Shown in pieces: positions 41,504 to 52,024 of a stretch of 64,000 nucleotides of DNA. Positions within the stretch are counted from its first letter, which is position 1, and each line of letters starts with the position of its first letter. Below the pieces are notes generated by a model, which worked only from the letters and a program-made list of their open reading frames with translations, did no database searches and had not been told where the DNA came from. The translations under genes were made by a program, and so were the position numbers. This DNA is from Raoultibacter massiliensis (lineage in GTDB: Bacteria; Actinomycetota; Coriobacteriia; Coriobacteriales; Eggerthellaceae), in NCBI RefSeq assembly GCF_900199545.1, contig NZ_LT962670.1, forward strand, positions 237,461 to 301,460, read 5' to 3'.

Positions 41504-41854
41504 ATGGCGCAAACGATCAAGCAGCAGGTGTCCGGCATCGATATCACCATCGCGTATGCGAACGAGGGCGATGCGCCTGTATCCGAAAAAGAAATCAACG
41601 CTTACATCGATCGTGCGCGCGAGCTCTATCCTGCCGATACGCTTGAATGGCTCAAGCTGGAGGTCGATGGCGAAGACGTCGGCATCAGCTACGGGCTTGC
41701 GCCTGTGCCGTTCGATCGCATCCGTCGAATCACCGGTTACCTGGTGGGAACGATGGATCGCTGGAACAATGCGAAGAGCTCCGAAGAACATGATCGCGTG
41801 AAGCACGGAACCGATCGCGCCGAGGCGGCGTTTGCTTGTTCGAACGGGTGCTAG
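41504..41854 (+). CDS. small protein resembling the C-terminal region of anaerobic ribonucleotide reductase NrdD
   Basis: A 116-residue cytosolic protein. The segment RRITGYLVGTMDRWNNAKSSEEHDRVKHG resembles the stretch near the C-terminus of class III ribonucleotide reductase NrdD (GYxxG...WNxAKxxExxDRVKH). It lacks the catalytic barrel, the zinc-binding CxxC pairs and a glycyl-radical motif, so it cannot reduce nucleotides alone; it may be a regulator or a decayed relic. The strong AAAGGAGC before ATG 41504 and the strong terminator after it argue for an expressed gene. It ends with CSNGC. Confidence 0.7.
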   Translation: MAQTIKQQVSGIDITIAYANEGDAPVSEKEINAYIDRARELYPADTLEWLKLEVDGEDVGISYGLAPVPFDRIRRITGYLVGTMDRWNNAKSSEEHDRVKHGTDRAEAAFACSNGC

Positions 41855-41886
41855 CCGTCCGCTTTCGACGTCTCGCATGTAAAGCC

Positions 41887-41932
41887 AAGCGAAACGAAGG
41901 TGCGGCTCAATTGCTGCACCTTCGTTTCGCTT
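41887..41932 (+). terminator. strong bidirectional intrinsic terminator
   Basis: AAGCGAAACGAAGGTGC (41887-41903) pairs perfectly with GCACCTTCGTTTCGCTT (41915-41931) around an 11-base loop; TTT follows. It ends the small NrdD-like gene. Confidence 0.9.
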
Positions 41933-42046
41933 TGGTGGTGCGGCAATTGTTTTCGGTAGGGTTTCGCCACCCTGAGTCCCATGTTGTTCTCAAGACGTTA
42001 CCGTCTTGCGTCTATGGCTCCCTGTCGAAAACCTATAATCATCTTC

Positions 42047-43462
42047 ATGGAAAAAGACAATAAGAACCTACATGCTGCCGAATCGATCTTCGAGCCCGAA
42101 GTGCACAAGCATCATCGTCGGCGTAAAAAACTCCTCGAGTTCACGCATTCGTCCACACGGGCGACGATGATCATGCTCGGTGCTGCAGTGCTCGCGCTCA
42201 TCATCGAAAACACTCCGCTGCTTCCGAACTTCAGCGAATTCTGGAACACGTTTTACATCGGCATATCCATCGGGTCGTTCGATCCTCACATCTCGGTCGG
42301 CCATTTCATCAACGATTTCCTCATGGCGCTGTTCTTCCTGGTGGTCGGTCTCGAAATCAAATACGAGTTCACGGCAGGGGAGCTCACCAACCCTCGCAAG
42401 GCGCTGCTGCCTATCATCGCCGCAGCGGGAGGTGCGGTTCTTCCCGCTCTCGTGTACCTCGCCTTCAACGCGGGGAGCGGGTTCGAGCACGGCTGGGGCG
42501 TTCCCATGGCGAACGATATCGCGTTCTGTTTGGGTATTCTGGCTTTGCTCGGCAGCAGGGTGCCCGCCGGTCTGCGAGCTTTTCTCTCGACGCTCACCAT
42601 CGTCGACGATATGATTGCCATTCTGGTCATCGCTATCTTTTATACGGCGAACCTCAACGTGATGTGGCTTGCGGCGGGCCTTGCGCTGTTTGCCGTGCTG
42701 ATCGTGCTCAATCGCATGCACATCTACGGACTTGCGCCGTATCTGATCATTGGGCTGGCGCTGTGGGTGTGCATCCTGCTTTCGGGCGTTCACGCTACGG
42801 TTGCGGGCGTGCTCGTCGCGTTGACGATCCCGGCGAAATCGCAAGTGCGGCTTGGACGGGTGAGCAACTGGTTTGAAACGAAGGCCCAAAACGCCGACGA
42901 GCGCTACGATCCGGGTCAGGCTGACATTGCGCAAAAGGAATATCTGGTTGAGATCAGGCAGATCGGCCGCGTGTCCCGTATGACCATCCCGCCGATCACC
43001 CAGCTCGACTATCTGCTGCATACGCCCGTGTACTTCGTGATTCTGCCGCTGTTCGCATTCGCAAACGCAGGAGTGCTGCTGACGGGCACCGATCTTGGAG
43101 CGCTCATCATGAGCCCGGTTACGATCGGGGTGTTCTTCGGTTTGCTTGTGGGCAAACCGGTCGGCATCTTCCTTGCCACATGGCTTACCGTCAAATTGAA
43201 AATCAGCGATTTGCCCGAGGGCGTGTGCTGGGGCCACATCCTCGGCGTTTCGGTCTTGGGCGGTGTCGGCTTCACCATGGCCATCTTCGTCACCAACCTT
43301 GCATTCGCCGATCCGACGACGATCGCTTCGGCTAAAGTGGCGATTCTCGCGGCTTCGTTGGTTGCTGGGCTCATCGGGTTCTTCATCCTGCGCCACGAGG
43401 CCCTGTGCGCCGATTGCGGCGACGAAGACGATTACGAAGACGAGGTGGCCGTTGCGCAGTAA
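42047..43462 (+). CDS. nhaA: Na+/H+ antiporter NhaA
   Basis: A 471-residue inner-membrane antiporter of about 12 spans that expels Na+ in exchange for protons. The ion-binding pair is in TLTIVDDMIAILVIA (the DD motif of NhaA). Other family segments: FINDFLMALFFLVVGLEIK, GWGVPMANDIAFCLGILAL, and GKPVGIFLATWL near the end. The N-terminus has ~45 charged residues and the C-terminus an acidic tail (CGDEDDYEDE), making it longer than E. coli NhaA (388). I use ATG 42047 (MEKDNKNLH); upstream in-frame starts lie in the terminator region. It converges on mscL with a 7-bp gap. Confidence 0.95.
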   Translation: MEKDNKNLHAAESIFEPEVHKHHRRRKKLLEFTHSSTRATMIMLGAAVLALIIENTPLLPNFSEFWNTFYIGISIGSFDPHISVGHFINDFLMALFFLVVGLEIKYEFTAGELTNPRKALLPIIAAAGGAVLPALVYLAFNAGSGFEHGWGVPMANDIAFCLGILALLGSRVPAGLRAFLSTLTIVDDMIAILVIAIFYTANLNVMWLAAGLALFAVLIVLNRMHIYGLAPYLIIGLALWVCILLSGVHATVAGVLVALTIPAKSQVRLGRVSNWFETKAQNADERYDPGQADIAQKEYLVEIRQIGRVSRMTIPPITQLDYLLHTPVYFVILPLFAFANAGVLLTGTDLGALIMSPVTIGVFFGLLVGKPVGIFLATWLTVKLKISDLPEGVCWGHILGVSVLGGVGFTMAIFVTNLAFADPTTIASAKVAILAASLVAGLIGFFILRHEALCADCGDEDDYEDEVAVAQ

Positions 43463-43469
43463 CCGCGTC

Positions 43470-43916
43470 CTACTTGACGGTTGCCTTTGCTGGTTCGGGA
43501 AGCTCGGCGGTGCAATGGGGGCAGCGGGTTGCGCCTTCGGCAACTTCTTCGAGGCAGTACGGGCATTTGGGAGCCTCTTTTTCTTCCTTATGCTTGCCTT
43601 TCGCCGAAAGATCCTTCGCCTTGTTGAGCGCTTTTACGATCAGGAACACCACGAACGCGATGATGAGAAACTGGATGACGGCGTTGATGAAGTTGCCGTA
43701 GGCGATGGCCGATTCTCCCGCGCCGAGCGGTATGATCAGTTTCATGTTGGAGAAGTCGAGGCCACCCGTCAAACCCGAGACGATAGGCATGATGAGATCC
43801 GATACGACCGAATTGACGATGGCCGTGAACGCGGCGCCGATGACGACGGCGACGGCGAGATCCATGACGTTGCCTCGGTTGATGAACTCTTTGAACTCCT
43901 CGAGAAACTTCTTCAT
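43470..43916 (-). CDS. mscL: large-conductance mechanosensitive channel with C-terminal zinc ribbon
   Basis: A 148-residue MscL: amphipathic start MKKFLEEFKEFINRGNVMDL, TM1 AVAVVIGAAFTAIVNSVV, and TM2 FINAVIQFLIIAFVVFLIV, as in the family that opens as an emergency valve in hypo-osmotic shock. After the usual C-terminal helix (~110) it carries CX2C-X10-CX2C (C118, C121, C132, C135), a zinc-ribbon not found in E. coli MscL. ATG 43916 has AGGGAA ahead; the longer frame to 44033 has no site. Confidence 0.94.
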   Translation of the reverse strand: MKKFLEEFKEFINRGNVMDLAVAVVIGAAFTAIVNSVVSDLIMPIVSGLTGGLDFSNMKLIIPLGAGESAIAYGNFINAVIQFLIIAFVVFLIVKALNKAKDLSAKGKHKEEKEAPKCPYCLEEVAEGATRCPHCTAELPEPAKATVK

Positions 43917-44110
43917 CGGTTCCCTTTCGCATCGGTTTGCCTGAGGCGGCCGTGCAGCCGATACGGCAAAGATCGCCTTGATTCGATCCGTATGACCGCA
44001 GACGGCCGGCGAAGCACAGTATAGGATATGCAATGGTAGAATAAAGAAACGTTTAGCGAACCGATACTTTTACTTGATACAGGTCGAATCAGTGTGAATG
44101 CGGTGATCCA

Positions 44111-45370
44111 GTGACGAAAATCTATACCTATACGCAACCGGTCGATGCCGATATCGTCGATGCGTTCTGCGTGCTCCAAAAAGGCTTTACCGATCAGTTC
44201 GTGTTCTACGACAAAACGCGTAAGGCGCGCTTCATGGGGCTCGGGCGCTGCATCGCGCTGTCGAGCTTGCGGGATGTAGAGTACGTCGTGCAGGGCGAAA
44301 CCGGGAAGCCGCCGATCCTGTTCTCATTCAACCGCTTCGATGCCGAGAACCCGAGTCCCGCCGACGAGCTGTTCGCGTCGTTTCCGCGCCTTTCGCTCAT
44401 GCTTCCCGAGGTGGTGCTCATCGAGGATGAAACCGGAAAGTATTTGCAGATCAACAGTTTGGGCCCAGTGTATGCGGGTCGCGTCGCCCGCTTTTCCCGC
44501 CATATCCGGGAAGCGAAGCCGCGCACGCGCGTGACGATTCCCTTCGAGCTCGAACGGGATTCGCGCGAAGCGTGGGACGAGGCGGTTGCCGCAGGCCTTT
44601 CGGCCATCGAGGGCGGCCGCGTGGACAAAGTGGTGCTTTCGCGGCGGCAGAAGCTTGTGGCCGCGCATCCGTTTTCCTCGAAAGACCTGCTCGTGAACCT
44701 CATCGACGGTCCCGCGCGCGGGACGGTGCTGCTCTATCGCTACGGCGACGTGTTCTTCTGCGGCTGTACGCCCGAACTGCTCGTGCGCAAAAACGATGCC
44801 GCGGTTGAGAGCATGTGCTTGGCGGGCACGTGCGCGGCGGGGACCGACGAAGCGCAGCGCAGCCGATTGGCGGAAGAGCTGCTGCATGACCAGAAGAATC
44901 TGCAGGAGCATGCCTACGTAGTCGATTTCATCCGCGAAGTGTTCAGGCGCAATTGCCACGATGTCGAGATTCCCGACCATCCGGGAATCCTTCCGCTCCA
45001 GCACGTCCAGCACCTTTATACTCCCGCATCGGCCCAAGTGCTTGAGGGGAAAACGCTCATGGGCCTCATGTCCGAGCTGCATCCGACACCCGCGCTTTCG
45101 GGTACGCCCGTCGGTGAGGCGCTCATGCTCATCCGCCAGGTCGAAGCGTACAACCGCGGCTTCTTCGGAGGCGCTGCGGGCTATGTGGACGGCGATGGCA
45201 ACGGCGAGTTCGCCGTTGCGCTGCGCACCGGTGTGTTCGATGGCGAGATCGGATGGCTGTATGCGGGATGCGGCATTGTTGACGGCAGCGTTGCTGCCGA
45301 TGAGTACGATGAGATAGACATGAAGCTCAAGACCATTCTGAGCGCGTTCGATGGAGAGTGCGATGCCTGA
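44111..45370 (+). CDS. menF: isochorismate synthase
   Basis: A 419-residue chorismate-utilising enzyme making isochorismate for menaquinone synthesis. Motifs: KVVLSRRQKL, then LYRYGDVFFCGCTPELLVRK, CLAGTCAAGTDE, LLHDQKNLQEH, LHPTPALSGTPVGEAL and RGFFGGAAGYVDGDGNGEF, the canonical chorismate-binding core. The start GTG at 44111 has a weak site; a nearby start further upstream is not available. First gene of a five-gene men operon, overlapping menD by 8 bp. Confidence 0.94.
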   Translation: MTKIYTYTQPVDADIVDAFCVLQKGFTDQFVFYDKTRKARFMGLGRCIALSSLRDVEYVVQGETGKPPILFSFNRFDAENPSPADELFASFPRLSLMLPEVVLIEDETGKYLQINSLGPVYAGRVARFSRHIREAKPRTRVTIPFELERDSREAWDEAVAAGLSAIEGGRVDKVVLSRRQKLVAAHPFSSKDLLVNLIDGPARGTVLLYRYGDVFFCGCTPELLVRKNDAAVESMCLAGTCAAGTDEAQRSRLAEELLHDQKNLQEHAYVVDFIREVFRRNCHDVEIPDHPGILPLQHVQHLYTPASAQVLEGKTLMGLMSELHPTPALSGTPVGEALMLIRQVEAYNRGFFGGAAGYVDGDGNGEFAVALRTGVFDGEIGWLYAGCGIVDGSVAADEYDEIDMKLKTILSAFDGECDA

Positions 45371-47210
45371 CAGGTTCGAAACCCCGCAGGCTTCGGCGCT
45401 GTTTCTTTCCGCGTTCTTCGACGAGCTCATTGCGTGCGGTGTTCGCGACGTGGTGGTAAGCCCCGGTTCGCGGTCGACGCCGCTTTCCATGGTGGCCCAT
45501 GCAAGCAGCATGAGCCTCTACGTTGACGTTGACGAACGGGGTGCGGGGTTTTTCGCCCTCGGGCTGGCCAAGGCGACGGGACGCCCGGTCTGCCTCATCT
45601 GCACGTCGGGGACGGCCGTTGCGAATTACTATCCGGCGGTGCTCGAAGCGGAAACGTCGCGCGTGCCCCTTATCGTGCTCACGGGCGATCGTCCGCCGCG
45701 CCTGCAAAACCTTGGAGCACCGCAGACGTGCGATCAGCTTAAGGCGTACGGCGATCACGTGCGCCATTTCCAGCAGATGCCGATTCCCGGGGCGAATCCT
45801 CAGGAGATCGCGTTTGCGCGCCAGATGGCAAAGACGGCATTCATCGCTTCTGTCGGGACTCCCGCGGCTGCCGGGGAGGACGGCTCGCCGTTTTACGGAT
45901 GCATCGGCTCTGCGGGGCCCGTGCATTTCAACTTCCCCTTCGACGAGCCGCTCAAACCCGATCTGTCCGTTCGGGGCTTGTTCGAGATCGGGCGCGGGCC
46001 GCTTGCGCCCGACGAGCCGATAATCGTGGCGTCTCCAGAGCTTTCCGAGCGGCAGGCGCACGCTGTTCGCGCGGCGATGGGAGGCAGGCGAACCATCGCG
46101 CTTGTCGGCGAGGGCACCTGCTTTAATGCGGGCGACGTCGAGGATCTGATCGCGTGGGCCCACCGCTTCTCGATCCCTCTCTTGGCCGATCCGCTGAGCG
46201 GATTGCGCTGGGTGGACGACGAGCTGGTGATCGATGCGTACGACAGCGTGTTCGCGAACGGAGAGCAGCCGAGCATCGACTGCGTGATACGTTTCGGCCG
46301 CTATCCCGTGTCGAAAGCGTGCTTCGCTTCGATCTGCGCTCGCAGCGCTTCGGCCGAAGCCGATCGAGGCAATGCGGCGGACGGCCTGCGGTCCGAGGGG
46401 GCCGATGGCCGCCCCGTCCAGATCGTGGTCGATGCGGTCGAAACGCGCGATTTCAACGTGGCGACCGATCTGTTCGTACGTTGCGCGCCGATGGCGTTCG
46501 TCCGCGCGCTTTGCGGCGATGACGAGGGGTGCAGCGGCGAAGCGCAGGCGGCATATGCCGAGGAATGGATCGCACGCAATCGCGCCGCCTGCGCCCGCAT
46601 CGGGCGGATCGCCGATGCGGGCGATGATGCTGAGGCGGCTTACGTGGCGAAAGCGCTCGAACTCGCTCCCGAGGGATCGCTGGTGTTCGCTGCGAACTCC
46701 ATGTCCGTCCGCCTGATCGATGCCGTGTATCGCTCGTCGGGAAAGCGCCTCTCCCTTCTGTGCAATCGCGGCCTTAACGGCATCGACGGAACGGTGTCAT
46801 CGGCGCTTGGCGCCGCGCAGGCGTACCGCCAGACTACGTTCGTAACCGGCGATCTTACGGCGCTTCACGATCTCAACGCCCTTTCGATGCAGCGCGAGCT
46901 TACCGTTCATCACGGCGGCGATGCGGCTTCGAGCATCGTGATAGTGCTGCTCGATAACAGCGGAGGCGGCATTTTCGAAACGCTTCCGCAAAAGTCGGAG
47001 GATGCGTATTTCGAGCGGGTGTTCCTCACGCCGCAGCGCGTCGATTTCGAACAGGCGGCGCGGGCGTTCGGCGTGCCGTTCGAAAGGGTGGAAACCGTTC
47101 GTGGGTTCGAGGAAGCGTATCGGGCCGCGCTTGGCGTCCCCGGGATCAGCATGATCGAGATTCCCTTCGCCATCGAAGGCACGGCTGAGCGGTTCGGGCG
47201 GTATCGCTAG
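45363..47210 (+). CDS. menD: SEPHCHC synthase MenD
   Basis: A 615-residue thiamine-diphosphate enzyme that joins 2-oxoglutarate to isochorismate. Typical segments: VVVSPGSRSTPLSMVAH at the N-terminus with the neighbouring catalytic Glu, VDERGAGFFALGLAKATGRP, CTSGTAVANYYPAVLEA, and the ThDP-binding stretch GDLTALHDLNAL continuing to LLDNSGGGIFETLPQ. It is about 60 residues longer than E. coli MenD, with an Ala/Gly-rich insert near 330-400. ATG 45363 overlaps menF; menH starts on the base after its stop. Confidence 0.95.
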   Translation: MPDRFETPQASALFLSAFFDELIACGVRDVVVSPGSRSTPLSMVAHASSMSLYVDVDERGAGFFALGLAKATGRPVCLICTSGTAVANYYPAVLEAETSRVPLIVLTGDRPPRLQNLGAPQTCDQLKAYGDHVRHFQQMPIPGANPQEIAFARQMAKTAFIASVGTPAAAGEDGSPFYGCIGSAGPVHFNFPFDEPLKPDLSVRGLFEIGRGPLAPDEPIIVASPELSERQAHAVRAAMGGRRTIALVGEGTCFNAGDVEDLIAWAHRFSIPLLADPLSGLRWVDDELVIDAYDSVFANGEQPSIDCVIRFGRYPVSKACFASICARSASAEADRGNAADGLRSEGADGRPVQIVVDAVETRDFNVATDLFVRCAPMAFVRALCGDDEGCSGEAQAAYAEEWIARNRAACARIGRIADAGDDAEAAYVAKALELAPEGSLVFAANSMSVRLIDAVYRSSGKRLSLLCNRGLNGIDGTVSSALGAAQAYRQTTFVTGDLTALHDLNALSMQRELTVHHGGDAASSIVIVLLDNSGGGIFETLPQKSEDAYFERVFLTPQRVDFEQAARAFGVPFERVETVRGFEEAYRAALGVPGISMIEIPFAIEGTAERFGRYR

Positions 47211-48056
47211 ATGGCGGGCGCGAGAGAAAGCTGGTTCGAGCACCTTGGGGTCCGCTATCATGTTGCCGAGTGGGGCGATCCGGATGCTCTTCCCGTCGTG
47301 CTGCTTCACGGTTTCGCGCAGAGCGCGGAATCGTGGGCCGAAATAGCCCCGCGGTTAGCCGAAGCCCGATTCGTCGTTGCTCCCGAGCTCGTTGGGCATG
47401 GGAAAAGCGACAAGCCCGACAATCCTTCGGTTTACGAAATGGACGCAGTGACCGATATGCTTTCCGCGTTCTTGAGCGAGCGGTTCAGCCGAAAGGCGGC
47501 GCTGGTCGGCTACTCGATGGGCGGACGCATTGCGCTTGCCCTGGCGTGCGGCGAGCCGAGCAAGATATCGTCTCTCGTTCTCGAAAGCGCGGGGCTCGGG
47601 CCGAAGACAGGGCAGCAGCATGCGGCCATGCGGCATCGCGATGCCGCGCTGATCGAGCAGCTTCTCTCAAGCGATATCGAAGCGTTCATGGACGAATGGC
47701 AAAAGCAGCCGATTTTCGAATCGCAGAAGAAGCTTTCTTCGGAGGTGCGCGATCGAATCCGCCGCGAACGCGTGGCGAACGATCCGAGGGCGCTCGCCTA
47801 CACGGTGCGCGGTACGGGGCAGCACAGCATGATCGACTACTCGACGCACATCAAGCACCTGCCCATGCCGATTTTGTACATTGCGGGGATTCTCGATAGA
47901 AAGTACCTCAAAATAGCGGAAAATCTTGCTTACGAAGAAAATGTATCCTGCGTGCTGCTCAACACGGGGCACAACACCCATCTTGAAGATCCCGAAACGT
48001 TCGCCAGGCAGGTGGGCGGATTTTTGGACAGGCAAGCGAAGCGCGCAGGTCGCTAA
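47211..48056 (+). CDS. menH: MenH-like alpha/beta hydrolase (SHCHC synthase)
   Basis: A 281-residue alpha/beta hydrolase that removes pyruvate from SEPHCHC to give SHCHC. Oxyanion segment [14 protein letters not shown], nucleophile elbow [14 protein letters not shown], acid-site GILDRKY and the late His in [10 protein letters not shown]. Position between menD and menB, where menH belongs, supports the call; sequence alone would only give an alpha/beta hydrolase. Confidence 0.9.
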   Translation: MAGARESWFEHLGVRYHVAEWGDPDALPVVLLHGFAQSAESWAEIAPRLAEARFVVAPELVGHGKSDKPDNPSVYEMDAVTDMLSAFLSERFSRKAALVGYSMGGRIALALACGEPSKISSLVLESAGLGPKTGQQHAAMRHRDAALIEQLLSSDIEAFMDEWQKQPIFESQKKLSSEVRDRIRRERVANDPRALAYTVRGTGQHSMIDYSTHIKHLPMPILYIAGILDRKYLKIAENLAYEENVSCVLLNTGHNTHLEDPETFARQVGGFLDRQAKRAGR

Positions 48057-48103
48057 GGGCTAAAACGCATCGGCCGCGGGGTCGGCATGCGCAAGAGGGA
48101 AGG

Positions 48104-48949
<846 letters not shown>

Positions 48950-49014
48950 GATCGGAAATACCGTACCGAACCTGCGGAAGCGCGTGTCTGTGAAGCGAGG
49001 TCGGAACCAAACGC

Positions 49015-51921
49015 GTGATACAGCAGTTCGAACAGACGATGCGAAGGCGGCCGAACGACGTATTCTTCCAATACGTCGACGGCGCAGGTGATCGTCGCGC
49101 GTTTACGTACGAGGAAACCAAATTTTCGGCTGCGGGCCTGGCTCTTCGTTTACGTGATAAGGGCGTTTCCCGAGGGTCGTGCATCGCCGTCGACATGCCC
49201 AATTGCCCCGCGTTCGTGTTCATGGCGCTCGCTGCAGCCTACGGCGGGTTTACGCTCGTTGCGCTCAACCATCGTCTGACCGAAGACGAGAAAACCTCCC
49301 GCCTTGCCGATCTGCGCATGTCGAGCGGTTTCGAGGTGTCCCGCGTATTCACCGAGCACGATGTCGCTCGGTTGCTCGATGGCGTTCCCGGCGGTTACGA
49401 CGTGGCGTATCGGATCGAACACGCCATGGGAACCGCCGCCGGCGCGCAGGCCGTCGCCGACGCAAGGGCGCGTGAGGAACTGCACCATTCGGGGCAGGCA
49501 TCGCAGGTTCCGAGCGCGCAGGGTCAGGGCCTGTTCACGCGTCTGCTCGGAAAGGGCGGCAAGCGAGGGGATCAGGGCGGTAGGCCCCAAAGGGCAGGCG
49601 GGCGCACAGCGGGCGGCCAAGCTGGGGAAATCGATTCGCGGTCCATTGTGAATTTTGCCGAACGGGCGCGCGCGGGATTCGACGAGAGCGCATGCGCCCT
49701 TATCATGTTCACGAGCGGCACGACGGGCCGCCCGAAAGCCGTGCCGCTTGCGTGGGGGAATCTCATGGGGTCGTCCGAATCGTCGAATGCGGTGCTCAAC
49801 CGCCATGGCGAGGGCTTATGGCAGGCGGCGCTTCCGATGTTTCACATCGGGGGATTTCAAATCCTGGTACGCAGCGTGCTCAACGAAACTCCTTTTATCC
49901 TGTACCGTCGGTTCGATGCAAAGCGAATGCTTGCCGACGTGCGTGAATGCGGAGCGACGCACGCCTCGGTGGTCGATAAGATGCTGCAAGATCTGTTTGC
50001 GGCCGATGACGGTGAAACGCTTGCGCGGTATCGGTGCCTGCTTTTGGGCGGTGCCGCGCCGAACCCCAAAACTCTTGGCCGGGCGGTTGCCGCCGAGGCG
50101 CGCGTATACGCCAGCTACGGCATGACCGAAACGTCGAGCCAGATCGCCTCCGCACAGGTGACCTCTTCGACTCCCGGATCGCTCAGGCTTCTTCCCGGCT
50201 ACGAAGCCCGTGTGGTCAATCCCGATGAATCGGGTGCGGGGCAGCTTGCCGTGCGCGGGCCGGGCGTCTTTGGCGGCTATCTCAACGCGCGAACGCCCAC
50301 GACGGCGGACGGGTTCTTCCTCACGGGCGACACCGCCACGTGCGAACGGGGCAGGCTCACCGTGTTCGAACGTTCGGGCGATATGTTCGTATCGGGGGGA
50401 GAAAACGTGTATCCCGCCGAAATCGAGCGGAAGATCATGAGCGTGCCGCAGGTGAGCGATGCCTTCGTGTTCGGGGCCGAGGATCCCACCTGGGGGCGCA
50501 GGCCCATCGCATTTGCACAACGCGATGGGAGCGCCGCGCTTCCGGGCGGGGGCGCGGCGTCGCCTCGCGCGTTCGCGCAAGTCGTTCGGGCGAGTTTGGA
50601 GCGGCGCCTGTCGAAACTCTACCAGCCGAAACGCATATTCGTACTCGACGAGTTCCCTCGCACGGGTGTGGGGAAGATCGATCGGGTTGCGCTGCAGCGC
50701 GCCTATGACGAGCGGCTCGAGGTCAAGCGCGTGACGCTTTATCGCATCGACCAGAAGCTTGCGACTCCGTTTGCCACGGCGAAGACCACGATGCGCACGC
50801 GAGAATCGATACTGGTGGAGGTTGAGGACTGGCAGGGAAGGACAGGTCTCGGCGAATGCGTTGCTTTTGCGACCGATTGGTACCTTCCCGAAACGCTTTC
50901 CGACGATCTGCGCGTTCTCGAGGATCATCTCATCCCCCTCGTTCTCTCGCAGGTGTATTTGCATCCGAGCGAAGTGTCGGAGTCGTTTGCCGAATGCGCT
51001 GCTGCGAAGGCGTATCCTCTTGCCCGAGGGGCGATCGAGCCTGCGTTGTGGGATCTGTACGGCAAGGTTGTCGGCAAGCCGCTCTGGCAGCTCATCGGCG
51101 GTGCGCGCGCAAAGCGCGATGCCGATGCGGCGGTTTCGGCTCCGGCGCTCCAAACGCTTGCGACGGCCGAGGTTCGCGCGGGCGTCGTGCTTGGAGTGAT
51201 GTCGGTTGACGAGACGCTCGCCGAGGTTGGGCGCTACGTCGAAGCGGGATACGATCGCGTGAAGCTCAAGATCAAGCCAGGTGACGACTATCCGCGCGTG
51301 CGTGCCGTGCGCGTCGCATATCCTCATCTCACCATCATGCTCGATGCGAACCAAAGCTATGCCGAGTGGGATTTGCCTGCGCTCAAATCGCTCGATAACT
51401 TGGGAATACGCTGTATCGAAGAGCCGCTTGACCCCCATCGGGTGCCGAGGGTCGGTCCGACCGATCTGTTCGCTCGGTTGGCCCGTTTGCAGCGAGAGCT
51501 TTCGATGAAAGTGTGCCTTGACGAGTCGGTGGTCACCGAAGACGATCTCGCCCGAGCGCTCGAGCACCCTGAGCTTGCATGCTATGCCGTAAAGATCGGC
51601 AAGTTTGGCGGCGTGCAGCCCGCGCTTGATTTTTACCGGGAGGCAATGGCTCGCGGCATCGAGCTTTGGATGGCCGGCATGTACGAGACCGGCGTTTCGA
51701 AGCGGCTGCATGCTTCGTTCGAGACGCTGCTCGGCATCAACATCCCTGGCGACATCAGTGAAACGGCGCGCTATTTCGAGCGCGATATCACCGACCCCCC
51801 GTTTGCGGTTGAGCGGGGATCGGTCGTTCTGAACCAGAAGGGACATGAGATGGGTCTTGGCTGCGACCTCGACAGAGAAGCTCTTTCGCGCGTTCTCGTG
51901 GAACGCTGGGATTACCAATAG
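49015..51921 (+). CDS. MenE-MenC fusion: o-succinylbenzoate--CoA ligase and o-succinylbenzoate synthase
   Basis: One uninterrupted 968-residue frame. Residues ~1-565 are an acyl-CoA ligase (MenE): AMP-binding MFTSGTTGRPKAVPLAW near 232, SYGMTETSSQIASA, the FFLTGDTA region, and the catalytic Lys in RTGVGKIDR near 554. A ~60-residue Gly/Gln/Arg-rich insert (about 147-207) interrupts its N-terminal part. Residues ~571-968 are an enolase-superfamily synthase (MenC): VKLKIK, MLDANQSY, CIEEPLD, CLDESVV and AVKIGKFGG, the metal and acid-base residues. MenC makes succinylbenzoate and MenE activates it, so the fusion joins consecutive steps. GTG start at 49015 has a weak site. Confidence 0.93.
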   Translation: MIQQFEQTMRRRPNDVFFQYVDGAGDRRAFTYEETKFSAAGLALRLRDKGVSRGSCIAVDMPNCPAFVFMALAAAYGGFTLVALNHRLTEDEKTSRLADLRMSSGFEVSRVFTEHDVARLLDGVPGGYDVAYRIEHAMGTAAGAQAVADARAREELHHSGQASQVPSAQGQGLFTRLLGKGGKRGDQGGRPQRAGGRTAGGQAGEIDSRSIVNFAERARAGFDESACALIMFTSGTTGRPKAVPLAWGNLMGSSESSNAVLNRHGEGLWQAALPMFHIGGFQILVRSVLNETPFILYRRFDAKRMLADVRECGATHASVVDKMLQDLFAADDGETLARYRCLLLGGAAPNPKTLGRAVAAEARVYASYGMTETSSQIASAQVTSSTPGSLRLLPGYEARVVNPDESGAGQLAVRGPGVFGGYLNARTPTTADGFFLTGDTATCERGRLTVFERSGDMFVSGGENVYPAEIERKIMSVPQVSDAFVFGAEDPTWGRRPIAFAQRDGSAALPGGGAASPRAFAQVVRASLERRLSKLYQPKRIFVLDEFPRTGVGKIDRVALQRAYDERLEVKRVTLYRIDQKLATPFATAKTTMRTRESILVEVEDWQGRTGLGECVAFATDWYLPETLSDDLRVLEDHLIPLVLSQVYLHPSEVSESFAECAAAKAYPLARGAIEPALWDLYGKVVGKPLWQLIGGARAKRDADAAVSAPALQTLATAEVRAGVVLGVMSVDETLAEVGRYVEAGYDRVKLKIKPGDDYPRVRAVRVAYPHLTIMLDANQSYAEWDLPALKSLDNLGIRCIEEPLDPHRVPRVGPTDLFARLARLQRELSMKVCLDESVVTEDDLARALEHPELACYAVKIGKFGGVQPALDFYREAMARGIELWMAGMYETGVSKRLHASFETLLGINIPGDISETARYFERDITDPPFAVERGSVVLNQKGHEMGLGCDLDREALSRVLVERWDYQ

Positions 51922-52024
51922 CGGCATCCTTTCCGATTCATTACAACGTGTCGCAACCCCATTGGCTTTTATGCGGTTTCGAGTATTATGGATGAGCCAA
52001 CCATACAAGACGGGGTGATACAAC

